Source: Candidatus Campbellbacteria bacterium RIFOXYC2_FULL_35_25 (GTDB taxonomy: Bacteria; Patescibacteriota; Minisyncoccia; Phycocordibacterales; UBA12079). Taken from it: a stretch of DNA of 32,291 nucleotides. Position numbers and translations under genes: made by a program. Below, piece by piece: positions 1-7,869 of the stretch; position 1 is the first letter of the stretch; each line of letters opens with the position of its first letter. Location: contig MFAE01000011.1 in assembly GCA_001774495.1 (NCBI GenBank), positions 1 through 32,291 on the forward strand, in the 5' to 3' direction. Below the pieces are notes generated by a model, which saw only the letters and a list, made by a program, of their open reading frames with translations, was not told where the DNA came from and did not search any database.

Positions 1-1705
1 TGTGAGTTCCTACTGTGTAGGGTGGTTGGTATTCGTAAGCTCCGATGTCGGGGGTGCCGTAGATGGGGTTGCCGGCATAGTCGGTGGTTAGACCGACGGG
101 GGTGCCGGCGTCGATGGCTGGGGAGAGGTAGGTCAAGGTGAAATCGGAAGCGCTAGTTGGAGATGAAGAAGAAAAGAGTGGATCAGAATATTTAGCTGTT
201 GCTTCATGAGCTGTTTGCCATGCCGATAAAGTGCTGAATATATCATCTCCATGTAACCAAGAATTTGATGTTAACCCTGCTGCGGAATAATATAAATTAT
301 TAGCAAGTGTCGCGATATTATTTGGATCAACATCAACTATCGGCTGGGTGTCTGCCGTCACAGCTATATTGTTTTTAAAAATTACTCCCGTGCTATTTGT
401 TGAGGTGCCATCATTAGTGTTAATCAAAATAGTTCTTCCTACGGAACCTGCGGGTATATAAACTGTATTATTATAAAAAACGTCGTTAGTTGCGCCCTTT
501 GTTCTGAGTCCGCCACTATTGGAAACTACATTATTTATAATATTATTATAAAATTCTGATGATGTTGTTTCCTTGCCAATAACTCCAATTGTGACATCAG
601 TTCCTATATTATTATATACTTTTCCCCCTGTCACATGACCAATAATATACCCATGATTTGCTCCAGTAAAATTATTGTTATAAATATCTATTCCCGATAT
701 CGTATTAGCCGTTGTCGGGGTGCCATCATCTCCTGCTAAAATCAAATACCCGCCCGTAGACATATTCAGTATTCCCGTGTTGTTATGTATGTTGCAATCA
801 GTTGCCGCTATCGTGTCGTGATTATGAATTTGAATTGCAGACGGTGAAACGGAATTAGTTATATTGCAAGTATTATTATATATGTTAACTATGCTATTAC
901 CTTTCCCGTAAATACAATGCGTTCCATGAACTCCATCGCCAACCAAACTAAATGTAACATTAGAAATATCAAGATTAATTCCAGAGACAGAGGGTCTTAC
1001 ATCAATTGCATAATAAGTATTTGCTGATGTTTCTGAGGTAATTGTTCCATCTGAAATAGTTATGTTGCCAGCCACTGGTGGATCAATATCAACTACTCTA
1101 GCAAGAATTCCTGATGATTGAGAAAATATCCAGCCACCAGACATTGTTAGGTTATATAGTCTTGCCCCGCCTTGAATAAAACCCGTTGTTGGATTGAGGC
1201 ATTTTGTTCCGTTGATAGTTAATCCATTAACATTTGTTACACTATCGGAAGTATAACAGGAAGTGTCATCATTATTTCCATCCAGTGTAATTTTGCCAAT
1301 CGTCAAATTGCTACCTAGATTGTTTTGATGAATGACTCTTGCTCCAGCCACTGCTCCATTTTGAATTATGGCTAAATAATCATTTTCAGCATTAACTGTT
1401 ATATTCGGCACATTAAACATCACATAGCTGGCCTCATTATAAATTCCATCATTTAAAATAATAGTGTCGCCATTTAAAACGACAGCCTCTGCTCCTGTTA
1501 AAGTAAGTTTAGGAGTCGCTTTATTTTGAGATTGTACATAAGTATTTGAATCATTACCAATAGAATAACTATTTGAGGCAGTATTACTAACATAAATAGT
1601 TGCCCCAAAAACACTATTGGGTAAAACAAAAAACGTCACAAAAAAAACTGTCGGGATTAAAAATTTAATTAACTTATTTTTCTTCACTGAGAGACTTTTC
1701 ATCAT
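1..1705 (-). CDS. Secreted parallel beta-helix surface protein, C-terminus cut by window edge
   Basis: The frame is open without a stop from the ATG at 1705 to the window edge (about 568 residues), so the ORF track missed it. The N-terminus is a signal peptide: a basic start (KSLSVKKNKLIKF), a hydrophobic core, then a likely cleavage near VFG|AT. The rest is rich in Asn, Thr, Gly and Ile, with recurring turns such as YNN, HNN and GNNNDD, the pattern of right-handed parallel beta-helix (pectate-lyase-like, Pbh1) proteins. Near the edge it reads LSPAIDAGTPVG and then NPIYGTPDIGAYEY, a closing motif common at the end of such helices in environmental bacteria. A C-terminal anchor or further domain may lie outside the window. 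Likely an exported adhesin or polysaccharide-binding protein; no catalytic residues are assignable. It follows dnaN on the same strand after 81 bp. An alternative start is the adjacent ATG at 1702. Confidence 0.85.
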   Translation of the reverse strand, partial: MMKSLSVKKNKLIKFLIPTVFFVTFFVLPNSVFGATIYVSNTASNSYSIGNDSNTYVQSQNKATPKLTLTGAEAVVLNGDTIILNDGIYNEASYVMFNVPNITVNAENDYLAIIQNGAVAGARVIHQNNLGSNLTIGKITLDGNNDDTSCYTSDSVTNVNGLTINGTKCLNPTTGFIQGGARLYNLTMSGGWIFSQSSGILARVVDIDPPVAGNITISDGTITSETSANTYYAIDVRPSVSGINLDISNVTFSLVGDGVHGTHCIYGKGNSIVNIYNNTCNITNSVSPSAIQIHNHDTIAATDCNIHNNTGILNMSTGGYLILAGDDGTPTTANTISGIDIYNNNFTGANHGYIIGHVTGGKVYNNIGTDVTIGVIGKETTSSEFYNNIINNVVSNSGGLRTKGATNDVFYNNTVYIPAGSVGRTILINTNDGTSTNSTGVIFKNNIAVTADTQPIVDVDPNNIATLANNLYYSAAGLTSNSWLHGDDIFSTLSAWQTAHEATAKYSDPLFSSSSPTSASDFTLTYLSPAIDAGTPVGLTTDYAGNPIYGTPDIGAYEYQPPYTVGTH

Positions 1706-1752
1706 ATATATATTACACCAAAACCTGTTTTTTAAAACTTTAAATTTTTTTA

Positions 1753-1786
1753 CTATCGACTATAAACTACCAACTATAAACTCCTC
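1753..1786. repeat. Heptamer-period array (CTATAAA/CTACCAA type)
   Basis: Degenerate 7-bp tandem units CTATCGA, CTATAAA, CTACCAA, CTATAAA lie immediately after the dnaN stop codon. They belong to the same word family as the array at 23586-23620. Confidence 0.7.
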
Positions 1787-2887
1787 CTAGCTATTCATCG
1801 GCATTACAAGATAAGTAAACCTACTATCAGGGACTCCTTTAATCACGAGAGGTTTATTGCTACCATTAAAATTCAAGACGAGACTGTCTGAATCTATTGA
1901 TTGAAAACAATCTATTATATATTTTTGATTAAAACTAATTTCTATCTCATCACCATTCAAAACACCTTCTATTTTGTTTAGAGTCTCCCCCACACTGTTA
2001 TTCTTTGCCACTATTTCAAAGATTTTTTTACTTGGGTTAATTTTAAAAGTTAACTTGTTAAATTGATCAGAAAAAATATTACTTATTTTTAAAGAATTAA
2101 TTAAATCTTCTTTTAAAACAGTTACGTCTGTTTTAAATTCTTTAGGAATAAGTTGTTGGTAGTCAGGGAAAACACCATCTATAATCCTAGATGTTAGATA
2201 AATATTTTCATATTCAAAAGCAATCTGATTTTTTGTTAAATAAACCTTAATATTTCCTTCAATATTATCAAAAATCTTTAAAATCTCTGCTACATTTTTA
2301 AACGGAATCAAAATTTGTTCAAACTGTTTATCAGAAGCTGTGTCAATCTTCATTTCAGCCAATCTAAAAGAATCTGTTGCCACAAAAGTTATATCTTTTG
2401 CACTACTATAAATCAAAATACTAGATAATTCTGGTTTAATATTTGATGTGGAAGAACTATACCAAACAGACCTTAATCCTTTATTAAGTTTTTTTGCATC
2501 AATTAAGAAAAATTCTCCATTATTTAGTTTTGGAATAGTCGGAAAATCAGCATTTGCTTGTAAATTTATTACAGTAGAATTATTTTCAGTTAAAACAACC
2601 AAGTTGTCACCTTTTTCTTCTAATTTAATATTTCCCTTTTTAAAATTATTAGAAATTAAACTATTTAGAACATTCCCAGGAACAGCCACCGTTCCCTCTT
2701 CTGTTATATTCGCGGGAACTATTATTTCCACTCCTAAATCTAAATTAGTTGCTATTATCTTTAAAGTATTTCCTTTTGCTTCCAATAACAAACAACTCAA
2801 AACAGGTAAGGTTAAATTCTTTCCTGTAATTTTTTCTGCTTTCGAAACAGCACTTAATAATTTTTCTACTGTACATTCTATTTTCAT
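1787..2887 (-). CDS. dnaN: DNA polymerase III beta subunit (sliding clamp)
   Basis: 366 residues, the usual length for the bacterial beta clamp, which forms the dimeric ring tethering polymerase III to DNA. The three-fold clamp repeat is recognisable: the N-terminal KLLSAVSKAEKITGKN, the first-domain LPVLSCLLLEA and ATNLDLGVE, the mid-protein FVATDSFRLAEMK, and the end TYLVMPMNS, matching the conserved VMPMR-like C-terminus that forms part of the client-peptide pocket. It lies downstream of dnaA on the same strand, separated by 71 bp that hold a heptamer array, so the two are probably cotranscribed. No recF or gyrB follows; the next gene is a surface protein. No clear Shine-Dalgarno precedes the ATG. 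Confidence 0.97.
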   Translation of the reverse strand: MKIECTVEKLLSAVSKAEKITGKNLTLPVLSCLLLEAKGNTLKIIATNLDLGVEIIVPANITEEGTVAVPGNVLNSLISNNFKKGNIKLEEKGDNLVVLTENNSTVINLQANADFPTIPKLNNGEFFLIDAKKLNKGLRSVWYSSSTSNIKPELSSILIYSSAKDITFVATDSFRLAEMKIDTASDKQFEQILIPFKNVAEILKIFDNIEGNIKVYLTKNQIAFEYENIYLTSRIIDGVFPDYQQLIPKEFKTDVTVLKEDLINSLKISNIFSDQFNKLTFKINPSKKIFEIVAKNNSVGETLNKIEGVLNGDEIEISFNQKYIIDCFQSIDSDSLVLNFNGSNKPLVIKGVPDSRFTYLVMPMNS

Positions 2888-2900
2888 ATTATTTTTAAAG

Positions 2901-2928
2901 CTTACAGCTGGCAGCCCACAGCAGACAG
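2901..2928. repeat. Heptamer-period array (NNNACAG type) between dnaA and dnaN
   Basis: Four consecutive 7-bp units CTTACAG, CTGGCAG, CCCACAG, CAGACAG sit in the 71-bp gap between the dnaA stop and dnaN start. Same family as the arrays at 23462 and 31540. Confidence 0.75.
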
Positions 2929-2958
2929 CACTTCTTGTTTAAATAAATTTTAACTTTA

Positions 2959-4320
2959 TTAAAATATGGACCTTATTTGTTCAATCTCTTGTTCAAGAGA
3001 ATTATTTTTTTCTAATTCTTGTTTTATTTTTTTACAAGAGTGAATAACAGTCGTGTGGTCCCTTCCTCCTAATTTTTCACCAATTGATGGATAAGATATA
3101 TTAAAATCTTTTCTTAATATATACATAATTATCTGTCTTGGCTTAACAACCTCTTTCCTTCTAGACTTTTCATAAATACTGGACTCATCGATATTATAAA
3201 AGTCGGCAATAATTTTAACCACGTCTTTAACGGAAACCAATTTTTTTGGTTTTGAATTATTTTTTAGTAAGTTTTTTACTTCCCCCAAACTTAATTCCCT
3301 ATTTTTTAATTGGGTCTGACAAATAATGGAATTTAAAATACCTTCCAGATCTCGGATATTTGCATCTTGAGTCAATGAAGCTATAAAATTTACAATATCC
3401 TCATTTAAGTAGAAATTGTTTAATCTTGCCTTTGATTTCAGTATTTCGGCTCTTGATTCGTTGTCAGGAGCCTGAACATCCACAATCATACCCTGTCCAA
3501 ATCGTGATTTTAACCTATCGGCTAAACCTGGGATGTAACTAGGGTGTCTGTCGGATGAAAAGATGATTTGTTTGTTGCTGTCATAAAGAGTATTAAACAA
3601 GTGAAACAATTCTTCTTGGGTTCTCTCTTTGTTTGATAAAAACTGAATGTCATCCATAATCAAGACATCATATTTTCTATATTTTTCTTTAAAATAATTA
3701 ACTTTATTTTGTTGAATAGAATTTACACAGTCTATAGAAAATTTTTCAGAAGTAATGTAGAAAACCTTTTTAGCTTCATTCTCTTTCATATGGTTACCAA
3801 CAGCCTGAATTAGGTGAGTTTTTCCTAATCCAGTATTTCCATAAACGAAAAGTGGATTGTAGACGATTCCCTGCTTCTTAATAATTGCTTGGGAGGCAGC
3901 GTGAGCCAACTCATTAAATGATCCAATAATAAATGAATCAAAAATATATTTAGGATTTAGATTGTCTTCTTTATTTATATAAAAATCACTTAAAGGAAGT
4001 TCGCTGTTTATAATGCTTGATTGTTGATATTTTAAGCTTCCTTTCTTTTTAGTAGTGCTGTTAACAACAACATACTCAATATTTCTTATATTATTTTTTA
4101 AATTTCTTAAAGATTTTAAAATAAACTTGTGATATTTTTCAAGTAACCAGCTTTTAACAAACTCGTTCGGAACACTAAGAAAAACTACCCCATTTTCATA
4201 TTTAAGAATATTTGTATCCTTAAACCATGTACTAAAATTAGCCTTAGAAACACTCAACTCCATATCTAATAGAACTTTATCCCAAATTTTCTTATTATCA
4301 TCTAAAATTGTTGTATCCAT
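2959..4320 (-). CDS. dnaA: Chromosomal replication initiator protein DnaA
   Basis: 453 residues with the full DnaA architecture. Domain I (about 1-85) carries the WF-containing helicase/self-interaction fold (NFSTWFKDTNI). A short linker is followed by the AAA+ domain with Walker A GNTGLGKTH (about 161-169) and Walker B VLIMDDIQFL (about 219-228); a sensor/arginine segment ADRLKSRFGQG follows. The C-terminal domain IV ends in the DnaA-box-binding signature GRDHTTVIHSCKKI. The protein binds 9-mer boxes and melts the origin in its ATP form. It is divergent from rpmH across a 267-bp gap holding a perfect DnaA box, so it is probably autoregulated. It is followed by dnaN. Confidence 0.98.
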   Translation of the reverse strand: MDTTILDDNKKIWDKVLLDMELSVSKANFSTWFKDTNILKYENGVVFLSVPNEFVKSWLLEKYHKFILKSLRNLKNNIRNIEYVVVNSTTKKKGSLKYQQSSIINSELPLSDFYINKEDNLNPKYIFDSFIIGSFNELAHAASQAIIKKQGIVYNPLFVYGNTGLGKTHLIQAVGNHMKENEAKKVFYITSEKFSIDCVNSIQQNKVNYFKEKYRKYDVLIMDDIQFLSNKERTQEELFHLFNTLYDSNKQIIFSSDRHPSYIPGLADRLKSRFGQGMIVDVQAPDNESRAEILKSKARLNNFYLNEDIVNFIASLTQDANIRDLEGILNSIICQTQLKNRELSLGEVKNLLKNNSKPKKLVSVKDVVKIIADFYNIDESSIYEKSRRKEVVKPRQIIMYILRKDFNISYPSIGEKLGGRDHTTVIHSCKKIKQELEKNNSLEQEIEQIRSIF

Positions 4321-4506
4321 TTTATAAAAATAAGTTAATTATTAACTAATTACGGAAATACTTCAGAAGGAATATCTACATAAACATTTCCACTAATTAT
4401 ATACTTGTTGAAAGAATATGAAACTTGTTTCAGGTGTATTAATATGTTATTAACATGTGGATAACTTATTATCGACCATATTTTATATTTTGTAAATGAT
4501 ATTAAA
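4321..4506. other. oriC: Probable chromosomal origin (oriC) / dnaA regulatory region
   Basis: Very AT-rich gap between the divergent dnaA and rpmH genes, the canonical place for a bacterial oriC. It holds a perfect consensus DnaA box on the minus strand (TTATCCACA, 4456-4464), abutted head-to-head by TTATTAACA on the plus strand (4447-4455), which differs from consensus at two positions. Long A/T runs on both sides could act as the unwinding element. Only one perfect box is visible, so this may be a minimal origin or only the dnaA promoter region; other box-like clusters lie elsewhere (see 18931-19090). GC skew over the whole chromosome would decide. Confidence 0.6.
4447..4464. promoter_or_regulatory. 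Head-to-head DnaA box pair
   Basis: TTATTAACA (plus) directly abuts TGTGGATAA (perfect TTATCCACA on the minus strand). Confidence 0.7.
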
Positions 4507-4549
4507 ATGCCCAACGAATTAAAGGTCTTTTTAATTTTTATAATAATAC

Positions 4550-4578
4550 TTGCTACTTTTTACTTTATACTTTATACT
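4550..4578 (+). promoter_or_regulatory. sigma70-type promoter of rpmH
   Basis: TTGCTA, a 17-bp spacer, then TATACT. The predicted start of transcription falls 2-3 nt before the rpmH ATG, so the message would be nearly leaderless. Inferred from motif match only. Confidence 0.5.
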
Positions 4579-4587
4579 CTTCCTATT

Positions 4588-4722
4588 ATGTCACAAACAT
4601 ACCAACCTAAAAAAGTAAAAAGAGCAAGGACCCACGGTTTTCTTGAAAGACAATCAACAAAGTCCGGTCAAAATATTATAAATAAAAGGAGAAGAAAGGG
4701 GCGAAAGAAACTTTCCGTTTAA
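4588..4722 (+). CDS. rpmH: 50S ribosomal protein L34
   Basis: 44 residues starting [18 protein letters not shown], the near-invariant L34 start, and ending in the basic [12 protein letters not shown] tail; this protein packs against 23S rRNA in the large subunit. The ORF track begins 27 codons earlier with a hydrophobic stretch, but that extension is unrelated to L34 and overlaps a good promoter, so the ATG at 4588 is chosen. It is the first gene of the plus-strand rpmH-rnpA-yidC-jag set and is followed by a strong intrinsic terminator, so it may be transcribed alone, with rnpA having its own promoter. Confidence 0.95.
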   Translation: MSQTYQPKKVKRARTHGFLERQSTKSGQNIINKRRRKGRKKLSV

Positions 4723-4749
4723 TTTTAACTTTTCAAAAACAATGACTAC

Positions 4750-4780
4750 AAAAAATTGCTTCGGCAATTTTTTGTTTTTT
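4750..4780 (+). terminator. Intrinsic terminator after rpmH
   Basis: Ten-bp stem AAAAAATTGC / GCAATTTTTT closed by a TTCG tetraloop and followed by a T-rich tract. The UUCG loop is exceptionally stable. It separates rpmH from rnpA. Confidence 0.85.
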
Positions 4781-4912
4781 ATATTACCCAGGGCCAAATT
4801 TCCTTCAAAAAATCTTTTAAACTCGTCTATTATTCGGTCTTGTAAGCTTTAGTCATTACCTCACATCTTTTATTTAAACAAAAGGCAAATAACTATTTAC
4901 TCCTCAAGATTT

Positions 4913-4948
4913 TTGCAACAAATGGTGTGGGGGTTTATACTTATAATT
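4913..4948 (+). promoter_or_regulatory. rnpA promoter with GGTGTGGGGG spacer; leaderless start
   Basis: TTGCAA (4913), a 17-bp spacer containing GGTGTGGGGG, TATACT (4936-4941), then 7 nt to the ATG. Nearly the same cassette precedes comM on the other strand (25128-25163). The spacing implies transcription begins at or next to the start codon. Confidence 0.6.
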
Positions 4949-5284
4949 ATGTTAAGTAAAAAAAGTAAAATAAGCAAAAAACTTTTTGATCAAGTCTTTA
5001 AGGAGGGCAAAGTTTATCACTCTGACTCTTTGTATGCAAAAATATTAAAAATAGGATTAGCTGAAGAAAATAAATTTTCTATTGTCGTACCTAAAAAGAT
5101 ATCCAAAAAGGCAGTTACCAGAAATCTTTTAAAGAGGAGGGGTTTTTTTATTTTAGAAAAACATCTAGAGAAAATAATCTCACCCTATGCCATAATATTT
5201 TTTTTAAAAAAGGAAATTGAATTTGAAGAATACGAAAAAGAAATTTTAAATTTACTTCAAAAATCAAAACTTCTCAATTCATAA
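4949..5284 (+). CDS. rnpA: Ribonuclease P protein component
   Basis: 111 residues, basic, with the conserved RNase P protein signature KKISKKAVTRNLLKRR (the RNR-type RNA-binding helix) around residues 50-65 and an N-terminal half resembling the usual substrate-binding cleft (SKKLFDQVFKEGK). It helps the RNase P RNA process tRNA 5' ends. The track start at 4913 adds MQQMVWGFILII, which is the translation of a promoter cassette shared with comM, so the ATG at 4949 (MLSKKSKISKK) is preferred. The last two codons and the stop fall in a 7-bp-period repeat that continues into the gap before yidC. The RNase P RNA gene was not seen in this window. Confidence 0.92.
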   Translation: MLSKKSKISKKLFDQVFKEGKVYHSDSLYAKILKIGLAEENKFSIVVPKKISKKAVTRNLLKRRGFFILEKHLEKIISPYAIIFFLKKEIEFEEYEKEILNLLQKSKLLNS

Positions 5285-5300
5285 TTCTTGATTCTTGGCT
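5271..5300. repeat. Heptamer-period array (TCTTGAT type) overlapping rnpA stop
   Basis: Units TCTCAAT, TCATAAT, TCTTGAT, TCTTGGC run across the rnpA stop codon into the gap before yidC. Confidence 0.6.
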
Positions 5301-5322
5301 CTATTTCATATAGAATAAGCCT

Positions 5323-6096
5323 ATGTTTTCATATATTTTTAACACATTTTTCTACAATCCTATCTATAATGGACTTATTTTCCTTGTATCTTATTTTTCG
5401 TGGATAGACCTAGGAATCGCAGTAGTTTTAATCACTATTATCGTAAAATTAATTCTTTTTCCACTAACAAAAAAATCTATCCAGGCTCAAATAAAAATGA
5501 AAGAAATTGAGCCTCGAATGGTTGAATTAAAGGAAAAATATAAATCAGACAAAGAAAAGCAGGCAAAAGAAATAATGGCCCTTTACAAAAATAACGGCAT
5601 AAATCCTTTCGCGAGTTTTCTTCTTGTTTTTGCACAACTTCCTATTCTTTTTGCCCTTTATTTTGTTTTTTTAAGTGGGGGTTTGCCAGAAGTAAACACG
5701 GACATTCTTTATTCCTTTATGAAAGTGCCGGAAGCAATAAATGTTCATTTCTTATTTATAGTTGATATAACTCAAAAAAGTCTCTTATTAGCCCTTCTCG
5801 CTGGAGCATCTCAATTTTTTCAAATAAGATTAATAATGCCAAAAACAGAGCCTAGTACAAATAAAGAAAAAACTCTTAAAGATGATTTGGTAAAGAATAT
5901 GCAGATGCAAATGAAGTATGTAATGCCTATTATTATATTCTTTATTGCTTATGGATTATCAGCAGCGATTGCATTATATTGGACAACCAGTAATTTATTT
6001 ATGATTGGGCAAGAATTATATATAAGAAAAAATATAAAAAACAAAACAAAAATAACCAAGAGCACTAAAGAAGTTAATTTAAAATATCATGGATAA
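5323..6096 (+). CDS. yidC: YidC/Oxa1 family membrane protein insertase
   Basis: 257 residues, short as in Gram-positive and CPR insertases, without the large periplasmic domain of proteobacterial YidC. Five hydrophobic segments are visible: near 5-25, 27-50 (with the typical LFPLTKKS boundary), 95-118 (FAQLPILFALYFVFLS), 145-165 and 198-223 (ending LYWTTSNLFMIGQ, a YidC family signature). A charged cytoplasmic hairpin (MKEIEPRMVELKEKYKSDKEKQ) lies between the second and third segments. It inserts and folds membrane proteins alone or with SecYEG. It overlaps jag by 8 bp, implying coupled translation. A possible TTGATT/TAGAAT promoter lies just upstream. Confidence 0.95.
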   Translation: MFSYIFNTFFYNPIYNGLIFLVSYFSWIDLGIAVVLITIIVKLILFPLTKKSIQAQIKMKEIEPRMVELKEKYKSDKEKQAKEIMALYKNNGINPFASFLLVFAQLPILFALYFVFLSGGLPEVNTDILYSFMKVPEAINVHFLFIVDITQKSLLLALLAGASQFFQIRLIMPKTEPSTNKEKTLKDDLVKNMQMQMKYVMPIIIFFIAYGLSAAIALYWTTSNLFMIGQELYIRKNIKNKTKITKSTKEVNLKYHG

Positions 6097-6553
6097 TGAA
6101 ATTAATTTAATTAAGAATATAATCGAACAATTTCTGAAAAAATTAACAGTAGAGTTTGATGAAATTTATATAGATAAAGAAGATAAAAATAGTGTTAGAT
6201 TTGCTATAAAATCTAATGATTCTGGAATTTTAATTGGAAATGACGGGAACAACATCAAGGCTTTAAACCATATGATTAAACAAATTGCATGGAAAAACAA
6301 CAGCCTTGGAGAAAATATAAACTTTTTTGTAGACGTAAATGACTATCAATATAAGAATATAAAAAGAATAAGAGACAAGGCTCTTGAAATGGCAGAAAAA
6401 GCGATTATTTTTAAAAGAGATATTGAGCTTGAGCCAATGTCTTCTTTTGAAAGAATGCTTGTTCATTCGGCTCTCGCAGACAAACCAAACATAGAAACAG
6501 AGTCATCCGGAGACGGAATTTTTAGAAAAGTAAGTATAAAATTTAAAAATTAA
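6089..6553 (+). CDS. khpB: Jag/KhpB RNA-binding protein (KH-R3H)
   Basis: 154 residues. A type II KH-like domain (about 5-90) contains GILIGNDGNNIKALNHM with the RNA-binding G-x-x-G-type loop. It is followed by an R3H domain with PMSSFERMLVHSAL, where the R-x-x-x-H pair is conserved. Family members bind RNA and affect cell division and envelope functions. The long N-terminal Jag domain of some Firmicutes homologues is missing. Its start lies inside the yidC end (8-bp overlap), the usual yidC-jag pairing. Its 3' end converges on and overlaps the next gene's end by 4 bp (6550-6553). Confidence 0.92.
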   Translation: MDNEINLIKNIIEQFLKKLTVEFDEIYIDKEDKNSVRFAIKSNDSGILIGNDGNNIKALNHMIKQIAWKNNSLGENINFFVDVNDYQYKNIKRIRDKALEMAEKAIIFKRDIELEPMSSFERMLVHSALADKPNIETESSGDGIFRKVSIKFKN

Positions 6554-7848
6554 TTATCTTCTGAAGGGGCAATTACATCCGTTGTTTCAGAAACGCTTGT
6601 TTCTTCAGGAACAACAACATCTTCTATCATACTAAGTGTCAGACTCCATAAAGAAGAGTCTTTTTTATTGATAAAAACCAAATAATCATCGCTCAAACTT
6701 AAAGCGGGTTTTATTACATCAAGTTCTATGTCAAAATAATCAGAAGTAAGGGATTCTGAAAAAATATTTTCCATATCTATTTTCCATATGTTATCTGAGA
6801 AAGAGACCTGCCCTTTATACCAAGCATCGGGGTAATGAGTATCTTCTGGGTGGATAGGAACTCCACAATAAACACTCACTCCTCCAACGCTCCAAACACA
6901 TTTTTCGGCAAGTGTTCTTAAAAGATTACTTGATTTATTTTCTTTAACGTCATACACTTGCATCTTTAAATTTTCAGAAAACAAAACCTTTGTCATGTCG
7001 TTATTAGCTAGGGTAGTCAAACCTCTAACTCCTCCCAAGATTTTTTTCATGTTTTCATTATTTGTATCAAAAAAGTAAAGACTCCCCAAAACATCAGCTG
7101 ATGGTTTTGTTGTAAAAGTAAGGAAACCTTTTTGTGGTCTTTGTACCAGCCACTCACCTAGAGAGGAAATAAAGATTTGTTCTTTGTTTTCTCCGTCTGG
7201 GTCAGAAGCAATTCCCTTAGCCCCTCCCCCATCAACGAGTAGATAAAATATTTTTGTTCCAGCTTTTACTAATTCTTTGATATCATCTTGCAAAAAGACT
7301 CCTTCTATTTTACCGTCCGTTTTTTCATCTAAATTTTGGTCCTCTGCAATTATTTCTGCGTAAAAACTTTTTATAACTTCCTCCTCATCTAAATACCTAA
7401 TAATTAAAGATTTTTCATCTAACCAAACAGCATCTTGAATTCTTGGTAATGTGGTACCAGAAATTCTTTTCTTGTTTGTTAATCCTAGTTTGGTTTCATA
7501 AATATGCCCTGTTGCTTTTTCTATATATTTTACGACAGCATCGCCGTCTTTGTCTTGGGCGAGAACAAATCCAGCAGTAGGCTCTGCTGTAATTTGTCGT
7601 AATTTATTAATGTTTATTAAATTACCATTATCATCATACTCACCTCCATAAGGAATATTATCACCATTACCGGTATTGTCAGGATTATTATCAGCAGGAG
7701 TCTCTCCAAAAATATAAGGATTCCCTTGCTCGTCGTAAACAATATCCCCTACTTTTGGTTTAGTAAAATAAAAATAAGCCCCTATTAAGATTAGCGTTAT
7801 AAGGATAGACCCGATTATGATATTTTTTATTAATTTTTTGTTATCCAT
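6550..7848 (-). CDS. Membrane-anchored extracytoplasmic protein of the T4SS locus, function unknown
   Basis: 432 residues. A lysine-rich start is followed by one transmembrane segment (about 9-28, IIIGSILITLILIGAYFYF), then a Pro/Asn/Gly-rich linker and a long extracytoplasmic region with repeated beta-strand-like patterns (AVWLDEKSLIIRYLDEEEV, LTTLANNDMTKVLFSEN, CVWSVGGVSVYCGVP), suggestive of WD40/beta-propeller-like blades. Two cysteines around CVWSVGGVSVYC could form a disulphide. It is the last gene of the secretion locus in transcription order and lies 22 bp from the pilin-like gene, so a role in the machine's outer part is plausible. I do not recognise a named family. It converges with jag, overlapping by 4 bp. 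Confidence 0.7.
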   Translation of the reverse strand: MDNKKLIKNIIIGSILITLILIGAYFYFTKPKVGDIVYDEQGNPYIFGETPADNNPDNTGNGDNIPYGGEYDDNGNLININKLRQITAEPTAGFVLAQDKDGDAVVKYIEKATGHIYETKLGLTNKKRISGTTLPRIQDAVWLDEKSLIIRYLDEEEVIKSFYAEIIAEDQNLDEKTDGKIEGVFLQDDIKELVKAGTKIFYLLVDGGGAKGIASDPDGENKEQIFISSLGEWLVQRPQKGFLTFTTKPSADVLGSLYFFDTNNENMKKILGGVRGLTTLANNDMTKVLFSENLKMQVYDVKENKSSNLLRTLAEKCVWSVGGVSVYCGVPIHPEDTHYPDAWYKGQVSFSDNIWKIDMENIFSESLTSDYFDIELDVIKPALSLSDDYLVFINKKDSSLWSLTLSMIEDVVVPEETSVSETTDVIAPSEDN

Positions 7849-7869
7849 ATTTTTTAATTATAAGTATTT

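Noticed and set aside
2448-2942. 164-aa plus-strand ORF opposite dnaN
   Set aside because: Antisense shadow of dnaN without family features or a start signal.
4507-4587. 27-residue hydrophobic N-terminal extension of rpmH
   Set aside because: L34 starts at MSQTYQP; the extension overlaps a good promoter and is unrelated to the family.
4913-4948. Shared N-terminal peptide WGFILI of rnpA and comM track ORFs
   Set aside because: It is the translation of a common promoter cassette; both families begin at the downstream ATG.
6089-6096. Programmed frameshift fusing yidC and jag
   Set aside because: The 8-bp overlap has a normal ATG for jag and no slippery sequence; ordinary translational coupling explains it.
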